Source: Lysobacterales bacterium (GTDB lineage Bacteria > Pseudomonadota > Gammaproteobacteria > Xanthomonadales > SZUA-36). Taken from it: a DNA stretch of 41,467 nucleotides. Location: positions 1 to 41,467 of the forward strand of contig JABAAB010000081.1 of the NCBI GenBank assembly GCA_014238945.1. The letters run 5' to 3'. Numbering within the stretch: position 1 is the stretch's first letter; each line of letters begins with the position of its first letter. Both the position numbers and the translations under genes were made by a program. Below, one piece after another: positions 34,793-41,467 of the stretch. The notes under the pieces were generated by a model. It worked only from the letters and a program-made list of their open reading frames with translations, was not told where the DNA came from and made no database searches.

Positions 34793-35401
34793 GTGATTGC
34801 ACGCTTGTCAGGTACCCTGCTGGACAAGGCCCCGCCTCACCTGGTGATCGATGTAAGCGGTGTTGGATATGAAGTTGAAGTACCTACCGGTGTCTTCAAC
34901 GACCTGCCGGAAAACGGCAAGCAAGTGGCGATACTTATTCATCATCACTTTTCACAGGACAGCCAGACGCTATACGGGTTTGCATCGACAGGTGAGCGTG
35001 AATTATTCCGCAAACTGCTCAAGATCAGTGGTATTGGCGCAAAGTTGGCCCTGACCATACTCTCGGGCGCCAGTGGAGAGGAATTGACCCGCTTTGTGAC
35101 CACGGGTGATGTGGCTTCGCTGACCCGTATGCCGGGTATCGGCAAGAAGACAGCAGAACGCATCATCATGGAATTGCGTGACAAACTTGAGGGTGTGGTG
35201 ATTGGGCCCGGGGTGTCAGCTTCGGGAACGGGCAGGATTGCTGCCACCGATCCGGCAACAGAAGCCAGCCATGCCCTGGCGGCGCTGGGCTACAAACCTG
35301 CGGAAGTCAGCCGAATGATCCACTCGGTAGCCGAAGCAGGCATGCAGGCCGAAGAAATTATCAGGAAAGCATTACAAACCCGGGTAAGACCAAATGAGTG
35401 A
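34793..35401 (+). CDS. ruvA: Holliday junction branch migration protein RuvA
   Basis: Tetrameric junction-binding subunit that loads RuvB. 202 residues. Domain I is the OB fold ([20 protein letters not shown]). Domain II has two helix-hairpin-helix motifs ([13 protein letters not shown] and [13 protein letters not shown]). Domain III is the RuvB-binding helix bundle with [15 protein letters not shown]. The start is GTG at 34793, because RuvA proteins begin M-I-x-R-L-x-G exactly there; the open frame back to 34685 runs through the ruvC end and has no counterpart. The ribosome-binding site is weak. Its last 8 bases overlap ruvB. Confidence 0.95.
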   Translation: MIARLSGTLLDKAPPHLVIDVSGVGYEVEVPTGVFNDLPENGKQVAILIHHHFSQDSQTLYGFASTGERELFRKLLKISGIGAKLALTILSGASGEELTRFVTTGDVASLTRMPGIGKKTAERIIMELRDKLEGVVIGPGVSASGTGRIAATDPATEASHALAALGYKPAEVSRMIHSVAEAGMQAEEIIRKALQTRVRPNE

Positions 35402-36431
35402 AATGGATGACCGTGTTGTAACACCCATGGACATGCCTACGGACAAGGCCATGGAGGTTAGCCTGCGGCCAAAGACACTGGATGAGTACATCGGCCAGCA
35501 GGCCATGCGTGAAAAACTTGAAATTTTTCTCGAAGCGGCACGGCGTCGTCAGGAAGCCCTGGACCACGTTCTGATATTTGGACCACCCGGTCTGGGAAAA
35601 ACCACACTGGCCCACGTAATTGCCAACGAAATGGGTGTAAATCTGCGTCAGACTTCGGGTCCGGTACTGGAACGTGCCGGTGACCTTGCAGCACTGCTGA
35701 CCAACCTGCAGTCGGGTGACGTGCTGTTTGTCGATGAAATTCATCGCCTTTCGCCCGTGGTCGAAGAGGTACTGTACCCGGCGCTGGAAGATTTCCAGAT
35801 TGATATCATGATCGGTGAAGGACCGGCGGCACGTTCCATCAAATTGGATCTGCCCCGTTTCACACTGGTGGGTGCGACCACCCGCGCTGGACTGTTGACA
35901 TCACCACTTCGCGACCGTTTTGGTATCGTCGAGCGTCTTGAGTTTTATAGCCCCGGAGAATTACAGCAGATCGTGACACGTTCCGCCGGAATTCTGGACA
36001 TAAGCTGTGACAGTGAAGGGTCCATGGGTATTGCGAGCCGGTCACGTGGCACCCCGAGGATTGCAAACCGCCTGTTGCGGCGGGTGCGTGATTTTGCCGA
36101 GGTTCGTGGCGACGGTATTATCAATGCCGCCATTGCGCTGGGGGCAATGGATATCCTGAAGGTCGATGCCTGTGGGTTTGATACCATGGACCGCCGTCTG
36201 CTGAAACTGATTATCGATAATTTTGAAGGCGGGCCCGTTGGTGTGGAAAGCATTGCTGCTGCGCTGTCGGAAGAACGCGGAACTGTTGAGGATGTTCTGG
36301 AGCCTTTCCTGATCCAGCAGGGTTACATAACCCGTACCGCCAGGGGGCGCAAAGTGACGGCCAAGGCCTACCATCATTTCGGGCTTGAACGGCCGGGTGA
36401 GACCGATGGTGATTTGTTTACAAATAATTGA
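35394..36431 (+). CDS. ruvB: Holliday junction branch migration ATPase RuvB
   Basis: AAA+ motor of the RuvAB complex, 345 residues. Walker A is GPPGLGKT (63-70), Walker [10 protein letters not shown], sensor 1 in [11 protein letters not shown], the arginine finger in [16 protein letters not shown], and the C-terminal winged helix ends with [17 protein letters not shown]. Translationally coupled to ruvA. The acyl-CoA thioesterase gene ybgC that often lies between ruvB and tolQ is absent; instead 36432-36586 is a 155-base gap. Confidence 0.97.
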   Translation: MSEMDDRVVTPMDMPTDKAMEVSLRPKTLDEYIGQQAMREKLEIFLEAARRRQEALDHVLIFGPPGLGKTTLAHVIANEMGVNLRQTSGPVLERAGDLAALLTNLQSGDVLFVDEIHRLSPVVEEVLYPALEDFQIDIMIGEGPAARSIKLDLPRFTLVGATTRAGLLTSPLRDRFGIVERLEFYSPGELQQIVTRSAGILDISCDSEGSMGIASRSRGTPRIANRLLRRVRDFAEVRGDGIINAAIALGAMDILKVDACGFDTMDRRLLKLIIDNFEGGPVGVESIAAALSEERGTVEDVLEPFLIQQGYITRTARGRKVTAKAYHHFGLERPGETDGDLFTNN

Positions 36432-36479
36432 CCCCTTTTCAACTATTGAGCGGTTAATAGAACCAAATGGGTAATCAGT

Positions 36480-36509
36480 TTGTCAGGGATATATGCCAAC
36501 AATAACAAT
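36480..36509 (+). promoter_or_regulatory. Possible promoter for the tol-pal cluster
   Basis: TTGTCA (5 of 6) at 36480-36485, then an 18-base spacer and AACAAT (4 of 6) at 36504-36509. The gap also holds a purine-rich leader, GGGCGGAG, before tolQ. The match is weak; the 155-base gap itself is the main reason to expect a promoter here. Confidence 0.3.
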
Positions 36510-36586
36510 TTCTTTAACCAGACCCTGGGTATCTCACGGAATGAGACGGGCCAGGAGAACACGAAATACAGGGGCGGAGAAAAATA

Positions 36587-37270
36587 ATGCAGAGTGACCT
36601 TCAAATCTGGCAGTTGATGCTGGACGCCAGTTGGGTTGTGAAAATGGTGATGATTACACTACTGATCGCATCCATTTGGTCCTGGATGATCATATTCCGA
36701 AAACGCCAGATGCTGAGTTTTGCAGAAAAGGGCGCGGTTGCTTTTGAAGAACAGTTCTGGTCAGGCACGGACCTGAGCCGTCTGTACAAGGAGTCCATCG
36801 AAAATGATACCGGTGAGGGACTGGAGCAGATTTTCGAGGCTGGTTTCAAGGAATTTGCACGTATGCGCAAGCAATCGGGAATGTCACCAACAGTACTTGT
36901 TGAGGCAGCCCAACGCGCCATGCGTATTGCTCTGGTGCGTGAGACCGACCGCCTGGAACATCACCTGAATTTCCTGGCGACCGTGGGATCAACCAGCCCT
37001 TATATCGGTCTGTTCGGAACCGTGTGGGGCATCATGACCTCCTTCCAGCAACTGGCCAATGTGAACCAGGCCACCATTGCCATGGTGGCCCCGGGGATTT
37101 CCGAGGCACTGGTAGCAACCGCCATGGGGTTGTTTGCCGCCATTCCTGCAGTGATTGCCTACAACCGTTATTCAAACCAGGTGGATCGGCTGGAAACACG
37201 CTATGACAACTTCAAGGAGGAGTTCTCCAGCATTTTGCAGCGCCAGGCCCACATTTTACTGGAAGGCTGA
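36587..37270 (+). CDS. tolQ: Tol-Pal system protein TolQ
   Basis: 227-residue inner-membrane protein of the MotA/TolQ/ExbB family. Three membrane helices: about 17-37 (VVKMVMITLLIASIWSWMII), about 128-150 and about 165-190. The segment LATVGSTSPYIGLFGTVWGIMTSF and the TM3 run APGISEALVATAMGLFAAIPAV are TolQ hallmarks. With TolR it forms the proton-driven motor that energises TolA during outer-membrane constriction. It heads a tight six-gene cluster. Confidence 0.96.
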   Translation: MQSDLQIWQLMLDASWVVKMVMITLLIASIWSWMIIFRKRQMLSFAEKGAVAFEEQFWSGTDLSRLYKESIENDTGEGLEQIFEAGFKEFARMRKQSGMSPTVLVEAAQRAMRIALVRETDRLEHHLNFLATVGSTSPYIGLFGTVWGIMTSFQQLANVNQATIAMVAPGISEALVATAMGLFAAIPAVIAYNRYSNQVDRLETRYDNFKEEFSSILQRQAHILLEG

Positions 37271-37281
37271 GGTATTTAAGG

Positions 37282-37743
37282 GTGAACACGCAACGCAAGA
37301 AACGTCGGCCAATGGCCGATATAAACGTGGTTCCGTATATCGATGTCATGTTGGTGTTGCTGGTGATATTCATGATTACCGCACCTTTGCTGAACCTGGG
37401 GGTCGAGGTCGACCTGCCCAAGGCCAATGCTGAACCACTGGATAGCCAGCAAGGTGATGAGCCTATGGTGGTCACGGTACTGAAAAACGGTGATCTTTAT
37501 CTGAACGCCGGTGGTGACCTGGATGGCACCAGCAGCGGACTGATTGATCCCCAAACCCTGGTTGCCACGGTTTCGGCTATCGTCAGGCGTAACCCGGAGA
37601 TTCAGGTGTTGGTGGGTGGTGACGAGTCGGTGGGTTATGGTCACGTTTACGGCGCCATGGTTTTGCTGCAGCAAGCGGGTGTGACCAAGGTAGGCTTGAT
37701 GAGCGACCCGTTGGACGCTGTCGAGGGTCAGGACGGAGGCTGA
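37282..37743 (+). CDS. tolR: Tol-Pal system protein TolR
   Basis: 153 residues. One membrane helix at about 18-40, with the proton-carrying aspartate in VVPYIDVMLVLLVIFM (D21), then a periplasmic domain containing VEVDLPKANAEPL and the C-terminal peptidoglycan-binding part. The GTG start follows GAGG by 9 bases, just after tolQ. The periplasmic part has a slightly longer loop (DLDGTSSGLIDPQ) than in E. coli. Confidence 0.95.
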   Translation: MNTQRKKRRPMADINVVPYIDVMLVLLVIFMITAPLLNLGVEVDLPKANAEPLDSQQGDEPMVVTVLKNGDLYLNAGGDLDGTSSGLIDPQTLVATVSAIVRRNPEIQVLVGGDESVGYGHVYGAMVLLQQAGVTKVGLMSDPLDAVEGQDGG

Positions 37744-37750
37744 TTACAGC

Positions 37751-38617
37751 ATGCATGATTTCTGGGCACGTACCCGGGCCTTCGGCCTGGCCATTGGAGT
37801 TCATGTAGTGGTGGCCGGTGTTATTGTGTTCAGTTCGATGAGTTGGGAACCGTTCCGTCCACCTGATCTGACCGGTTTGACCATTGAAGCCGTCATGGTT
37901 GATACCGGTGCGATCAAGCAGCGGCGTGAAGAGGCCAGGAAAGAAGCAGAAAGACTGGCAGCGCGTCAAACTGAGGAAGAGCGCAGGGCAAAAGACCTTG
38001 AAGCCCGCAGGGAGAGAGAGGCGGAGGCCGAACGTCAACGTCAGAAGGACCTCGCGGTAGAAAAGAGACAGGAAGACTTAAGATTACAGCGTTTAAGGGC
38101 CAAGCAGGAACAGGATCGAAAGGACCGGATTAAAAAGCAGCAAGATGAACTGGAGAATGTACGCAGGCAACGTGAAGAGGCAGCACGGCAGAGAAGAATT
38201 GAAGAGGAACGTCTGAAACAACTCGAGACACGCCGCCAGGCTGAGGCAGATGCACAGCGCCAAGCCATTGCCGAGGAAGACATGCAAAGACAGTTGGCGG
38301 CAGAGCAGGCTGAATTCAAGGCCGGTCGATTGGCCACGCTGGGTGAACAGTATTACCTTGCGATCCAGAGCCAGGTTACAAACAAATGGTTTCGTCCGCC
38401 CACGGCTCGTCCCGGTTTGCGTTGCAGACTAAAAATCGTGCAGATACCCGGCGGTGAAGTGATATCGGCTAATATTGCAGGGTCCTGTAATGGTGATGAG
38501 GCAACACGCAGATCACTGGTCGCTGCAGTGGAGCGGGCAGGGTCCTTGCCATATCGCGGATTTGAGGATGTGTTCGAACGCGAAATTGATTTTATATTCA
38601 GATATGACGGTGATTAA
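37751..38617 (+). CDS. tolA: Tol-Pal system protein TolA (short form)
   Basis: 288 residues against about 420 in E. coli. N-terminal membrane anchor (about 13-32, [17 protein letters not shown]); domain II is a highly charged helix rich in Arg, Glu, Gln and Ala (about 55-195); domain III (about 200-288) is the TolA C-terminal fold with [20 protein letters not shown] and two cysteines (in RCRL and GSCNGD) that probably form the conserved disulfide. The shortening is all in the spacer helix. It bridges inner-membrane TolQR to Pal and TolB. Confidence 0.94.
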   Translation: MHDFWARTRAFGLAIGVHVVVAGVIVFSSMSWEPFRPPDLTGLTIEAVMVDTGAIKQRREEARKEAERLAARQTEEERRAKDLEARREREAEAERQRQKDLAVEKRQEDLRLQRLRAKQEQDRKDRIKKQQDELENVRRQREEAARQRRIEEERLKQLETRRQAEADAQRQAIAEEDMQRQLAAEQAEFKAGRLATLGEQYYLAIQSQVTNKWFRPPTARPGLRCRLKIVQIPGGEVISANIAGSCNGDEATRRSLVAAVERAGSLPYRGFEDVFEREIDFIFRYDGD

Positions 38618-38621
38618 AAAT

Positions 38622-39914
38622 ATGCAAAAAATAATTTGTGCACTGATGATGTTTTTGGTTTCGCAACTGGCCCAGGCCAAGCTCGAAATTGAAATTGTCC
38701 AGGGCAATGCCCAGGCCGTGCCCATTGCTGTGATCCCGATGCAATGGCGTGCGGCAGGTCCCCTCCCGTTGACCGGTGTCGCCGATGTGATCTCATCGGA
38801 TTTGTACCGTTCCGGTCTGTTTGCACCAATGGATGAGGTCGATATGGTAGACCGGCCGGTCGATGCCGAGTCGATACGCTTTGGTACCTGGCGTCTGCTC
38901 AAGGTGGATTACGTGGTGATCGGTTGGGTCAACGATGCACCGGGCGGTAGGGGGTATGACATCGTATACCAGTTATTTGATGTGCATACCCAGGAAAGAC
39001 TTTTGTCCCAGATCACCACCGTGGGTTTTGGTGACCTGCGTTTTGGCGCCCACCGTGTATCTGATGCGATCTATGAGAAACTCACCGGTGTACCCGGAGC
39101 ATTTTCTACCCGCATCGCCTATGTTTCCGCCACCGGTGAAGGAAGCACTCTCAATTACCAGCTTTTTGTAGCCGATGCAGATGGGTTCAACCCGCAGGCC
39201 ATTGTTGGTTCACCCGAGCCTCTGTTGTCACCCAACTGGTCGCACGACGGAACAAAACTTGCCTACGTATCATTCGAGAAAGGAAATTCTGAAATCTATG
39301 TACAAAACGTGTCCACCGGGCAGAGAGACCTGGTGTCATCGACCAAGGGGATCAATGGTGCGCCGGCTTTCTCACCCGATGGCCGCTTTCTTGCCATGAC
39401 ACTGTCGTATAGCGGTAACCCCGAAATTTACGTCCGGAACCTGGCTACCGGCCAAAAAAACCAATTGACACAACACTGGGCCATTGACACCGAGCCGGCC
39501 TGGTCACCTGACAGCAAGTGGATTTATTTCACTTCTGACCGGGGTGGAAAACCGCAGATTTATCGAGTTGAAAGCACCGGTGGAACACCCACCCGTGTCA
39601 CCAGGGAAGGTGATTACAACGCCCGCGCGACTATTTCTCCCGATGGAAGCCGAATTGCTGTAGCGCATGGGCGTGGAAACGAGTATCGTATAGCTGTTTT
39701 GGACAATAAAACCGGCCGCATGCGCATCCTCACTCCCGGAGTGCTGGATGAGTCACCCAGCTTTGCACCCAATGGCAGCATGGTACTGTATGCAACCCGC
39801 GAAGGAGTCCGCGGGGTTTTGGCTGCGGTTTCAACAGATGGAAACGTTCGACAACGATTGATCTTGACAGAAGGTGACGTCAGAGAACCCGCGTGGTCTC
39901 CCGTTATCAGGTAA
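38622..39914 (+). CDS. tolB: Tol-Pal system protein TolB
   Basis: Periplasmic protein, 430 residues with this start. Signal peptide [19 protein letters not shown], cleaved before KLEIEI. The N-terminal domain (about 20-160) has DLYRSGLF and VIGWV; the six-bladed beta-propeller has repeated [45 protein letters not shown] and [11 protein letters not shown] blades. The ATG at 38622 gives a proper signal peptide and lies 5 bases after the tolA stop. An in-frame ATG at 38604 overlaps tolA by 14 bases and is a fair alternative; an upstream open frame to 38475 is not. Confidence 0.95.
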   Translation: MQKIICALMMFLVSQLAQAKLEIEIVQGNAQAVPIAVIPMQWRAAGPLPLTGVADVISSDLYRSGLFAPMDEVDMVDRPVDAESIRFGTWRLLKVDYVVIGWVNDAPGGRGYDIVYQLFDVHTQERLLSQITTVGFGDLRFGAHRVSDAIYEKLTGVPGAFSTRIAYVSATGEGSTLNYQLFVADADGFNPQAIVGSPEPLLSPNWSHDGTKLAYVSFEKGNSEIYVQNVSTGQRDLVSSTKGINGAPAFSPDGRFLAMTLSYSGNPEIYVRNLATGQKNQLTQHWAIDTEPAWSPDSKWIYFTSDRGGKPQIYRVESTGGTPTRVTREGDYNARATISPDGSRIAVAHGRGNEYRIAVLDNKTGRMRILTPGVLDESPSFAPNGSMVLYATREGVRGVLAAVSTDGNVRQRLILTEGDVREPAWSPVIR

Positions 39915-39926
39915 ACTTGGGCACAG

Positions 39927-39947
39927 AAACCGCATCGCGGTTTTTTT
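39927..39947 (+). terminator. Terminator-like hairpin between tolB and pal
   Basis: A perfect 7-bp stem, AAACCGC (39927-39933) with GCGGTTT (39937-39943), ATC loop, and a run of seven T from 39941. It has the form of an intrinsic terminator but lies inside the tol-pal cluster, 20 bases before the pal ATG. It may attenuate read-through or protect the 3' end of the upstream mRNA. Confidence 0.65.
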
Positions 39948-39967
39948 GAAAAACTTTGGAGATAAAA

Positions 39968-40501
39968 ATGAATACAACGTGGCGCTTTTTACTTGCTTTC
40001 GCCATCGCTGGCGCGATTTCGGCCTGTAAAACAACCGAACCAGAACCTGAACCTGTTGCCGAGCCAGAACCTGCGCCGGTGGTAGAAAGAGAGGTTACGA
40101 CGGTTGCTGCTCCGGATCCGCGTGACTATACCGATGCCAGGAACTTTGAGAACAGCTCAAGCCTGTTGTCCAAGCGTGTAATTTACTTTGATTTCGACAA
40201 GTCTGAGGTCAAGGCAGAATACCGTGCCATCGTTGCAGCCCATGCTCAGTATGCGGCCTCACATGGCAGTGCCCGCGTGACACTCGAAGGTCATGCTGAT
40301 GAACGCGGCACCCGCGAGTACAACCTGGGTCTGGGTGAGCGTCGCAGCAATGCCATTTCCGGTCTGCTTTCCGCCGCAGGTACCCGTGGCAGCCAGCTTG
40401 ATGGTGTGAGCTATGGCGAAGAACGTCCCGTTTGCCGGGTCAGCGATGAAGACTGTTGGTGGCAGAACCGTCGCGTGGAGATCGTTTACACCGCGAGATA
40501 A
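39968..40501 (+). CDS. pal: Peptidoglycan-associated outer-membrane lipoprotein Pal
   Basis: 177 residues. Lipoprotein signal with lipid-modified C20 (AISAC), then a Pro-Glu-rich linker (EPEPEPVAEPEPAPVV) and an OmpA-like peptidoglycan-binding domain (about 65-177) with VIYFDFDKSEVK, LEGHADERGTREYNLGLGERR and NRRVEIVY. The ATG at 39968 was chosen for its GGAG ribosome-binding site and correct signal peptide; an in-frame TTG at 39956 is a spurious longer start. Pal ties the outer membrane to the cell wall and is the partner of TolB and TolA. Confidence 0.96.
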   Translation: MNTTWRFLLAFAIAGAISACKTTEPEPEPVAEPEPAPVVEREVTTVAAPDPRDYTDARNFENSSSLLSKRVIYFDFDKSEVKAEYRAIVAAHAQYAASHGSARVTLEGHADERGTREYNLGLGERRSNAISGLLSAAGTRGSQLDGVSYGEERPVCRVSDEDCWWQNRRVEIVYTAR

Positions 40502-40510
40502 TGCCAACAG

Positions 40511-41398
40511 ATGAAGATATCAGCCAGTCACTCTAAAACGAGTTTGATGGCCAGCCTTTTGCTGGCCATCTTACTTTCAGCACCCGCCTTCGCCCAGCAA
40601 AACAGCCAGGTCATGGTGGATCTGGTCGTGCAGATACAGCAGCTACAGGATGAAGTTCGTATGTTGCGCGGCATGCTGGAAGACCAGTCAGCCGATCTGG
40701 AAAACCTGAGAGACCGGCAAAGAGATCAGTATCTGGATCTGGATGCACGTATCAACGAATTGCGTAGCGGCGGCCCCAGCCTGGCACTTACTCCCGAAAT
40801 GGGGGGAGATCCGGGTGGTGATGCCATGCCGGGAGGTGATGTTATCCAGGTTGAACCGGCTTTACAGCTTGGTGGCTCAGTGACTTCTCCTGCACAGGCA
40901 GCGCCACGCGAAGAAGCACCCTATGTAAGACCGGCAATAACCACAAGTTCGTCTGTCACCGCAATTGGTGTACCCCAGACCAGTGCCAGGAATGCAGCCG
41001 TATCCCCGGAAGTAGAAAAAGCGGCTTATGACAATGCGTTCCTGTCACTCAAGGAATTGCGCTATGCGGACGCAGCAGATCAATTCAAGTCATTCCTGGA
41101 ACGTTACCCCAATAGTGAGTATGCGGATAACGCCCAATACTGGCTTGGTGAGTCGTACTACGTGACACGCAATTACGATATCGCGCTGGAAGCTTTCGAG
41201 GGTCTGCTGGCCAACTATCCGAACAGTCCGAAGATTGCGGACGGATTATTGAAAACAGGGTACACCCATTACGAGCTGAAACAATGGGACCGGGCACGCG
41301 CAGCCCTGACCCAGGTACAGGAACAATACCCCGACACCACGCTGGCCAGGCTGGCGGGCAGTCGTTTGCGCAGCATGAAGCTGGAGGGTCATTTTTGA
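40511..41398 (+). CDS. cpoB: Cell division coordinator CpoB (YbgF)
   Basis: 295 residues, periplasmic. Signal peptide about 1-28 (LLLAILLSAPAFA-QQ); an N-terminal coiled coil (about 34-82, QIQQLQDEVRMLRGMLEDQ); a Gly/Pro-rich linker; and a C-terminal TPR region (about 174-295) with AYDNAFLSLKELRYADAADQ, NSEYADNAQYWLGESYY and the final ARLAGSRLRSMKLE. CpoB coordinates PBP1B activity with Tol energy during constriction in E. coli. Last gene of the cluster. Confidence 0.94.
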   Translation: MKISASHSKTSLMASLLLAILLSAPAFAQQNSQVMVDLVVQIQQLQDEVRMLRGMLEDQSADLENLRDRQRDQYLDLDARINELRSGGPSLALTPEMGGDPGGDAMPGGDVIQVEPALQLGGSVTSPAQAAPREEAPYVRPAITTSSSVTAIGVPQTSARNAAVSPEVEKAAYDNAFLSLKELRYADAADQFKSFLERYPNSEYADNAQYWLGESYYVTRNYDIALEAFEGLLANYPNSPKIADGLLKTGYTHYELKQWDRARAALTQVQEQYPDTTLARLAGSRLRSMKLEGHF

Positions 41399-41427
41399 CC
41401 CTTAGCTAAACTTTGTAACATTTCCCC

Positions 41428-41467
41428 TTTCGCGGGAATGAAGTTTGGTTCTGACACCGTCATCCCG
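41428..41467. repeat. Palindromic intergenic repeat at the right edge, truncated by the window
   Basis: TTTCGCGGGAATGA at 41428-41441 is the inverse of the CGTCATTTCCGCGAA element at 27169 (12 of 13 over the shared core), and a second CGTCATCCCG begins at 41458 and runs off the end. The 69 bases after cpoB hold no gene. Confidence 0.5.

Noticed and set aside
1-41467. tRNA, rRNA, CRISPR array, riboswitch, or phage structural genes
   Set aside because: Scanning the gaps gave no cloverleaf with a GTTCRA arm, no regularly spaced repeats, no recognisable riboswitch core and no phage protein motifs.

Overview
The window reads as a core-genome segment of a gammaproteobacterium. The evidence is gene order: map-glnD-dapD-(ArsC-like)-dapE, aspS ... 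yebC-ruvC-ruvA-ruvB, and tolQ-tolR-tolA-tolB-pal-cpoB are gammaproteobacterial arrangements. DusA, MazG, RmuC, PrmC, GlnD, ClpB and a PhoP/PhoQ-like pair all look like gammaproteobacterial versions. The secreted S9 peptidase, the M49-type lipoprotein and the orphan PhyH oxygenase would suit a marine or environmental heterotroph. No species can be named from this sequence alone.

Layout. Bases 1-2199 are the only clearly accessory part. They hold a lone phytanoyl-CoA-dioxygenase-type gene and an IS481-family element whose transposase is broken by one in-frame TGA and whose right end lies about 7 bases from the dusA start codon. Bases 2200-8733 run forward: dusA, an arginine-deiminase-like hydrolase, a small PepSY-like exported protein coupled to a PhoP/PhoQ-type two-component system, then mazG-rmuC. 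Bases 8745-14018 are a reverse unit: membrane-fusion protein, RND efflux permease, prmC. A 223-base divergent region follows, with two opposed promoter-like sequences sharing a perfect 7+7 palindrome. Bases 14242-22811 run forward: map-glnD-dapD-arsC-like-dapE, then clpB behind a sigma-32-like promoter. Bases 22928-27108 run in reverse: M49-type lipoprotein peptidase, proB, proA. Bases 27434-41398 run forward: fmdB-aspS, a stand-alone secreted S9 peptidase closed by a strong terminator, rarD with an alpha/beta hydrolase, yebC-ruvCAB, and the complete tol-pal cluster.

How the genes work together. dapD and dapE carry out two steps of the succinylase lysine/diaminopimelate pathway, next to the PII-modifying nitrogen sensor GlnD. 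proB and proA are the first two steps of proline synthesis. RuvABC resolves Holliday junctions. TolQRAB-Pal-CpoB maintains the outer membrane during division. The MFP/RND pair needs an outer-membrane channel encoded elsewhere.

I found no CRISPR array, prophage, tRNA or rRNA gene, or defence island, and no convincing undescribed multi-gene system. The best leads are regulatory or structural: the palindrome between the efflux operon and map, the IS junction at dusA, the PepSY-PhoPQ triad, a terminator-like hairpin between tolB and pal, and a small family of CGTCA-headed palindromic intergenic repeats.
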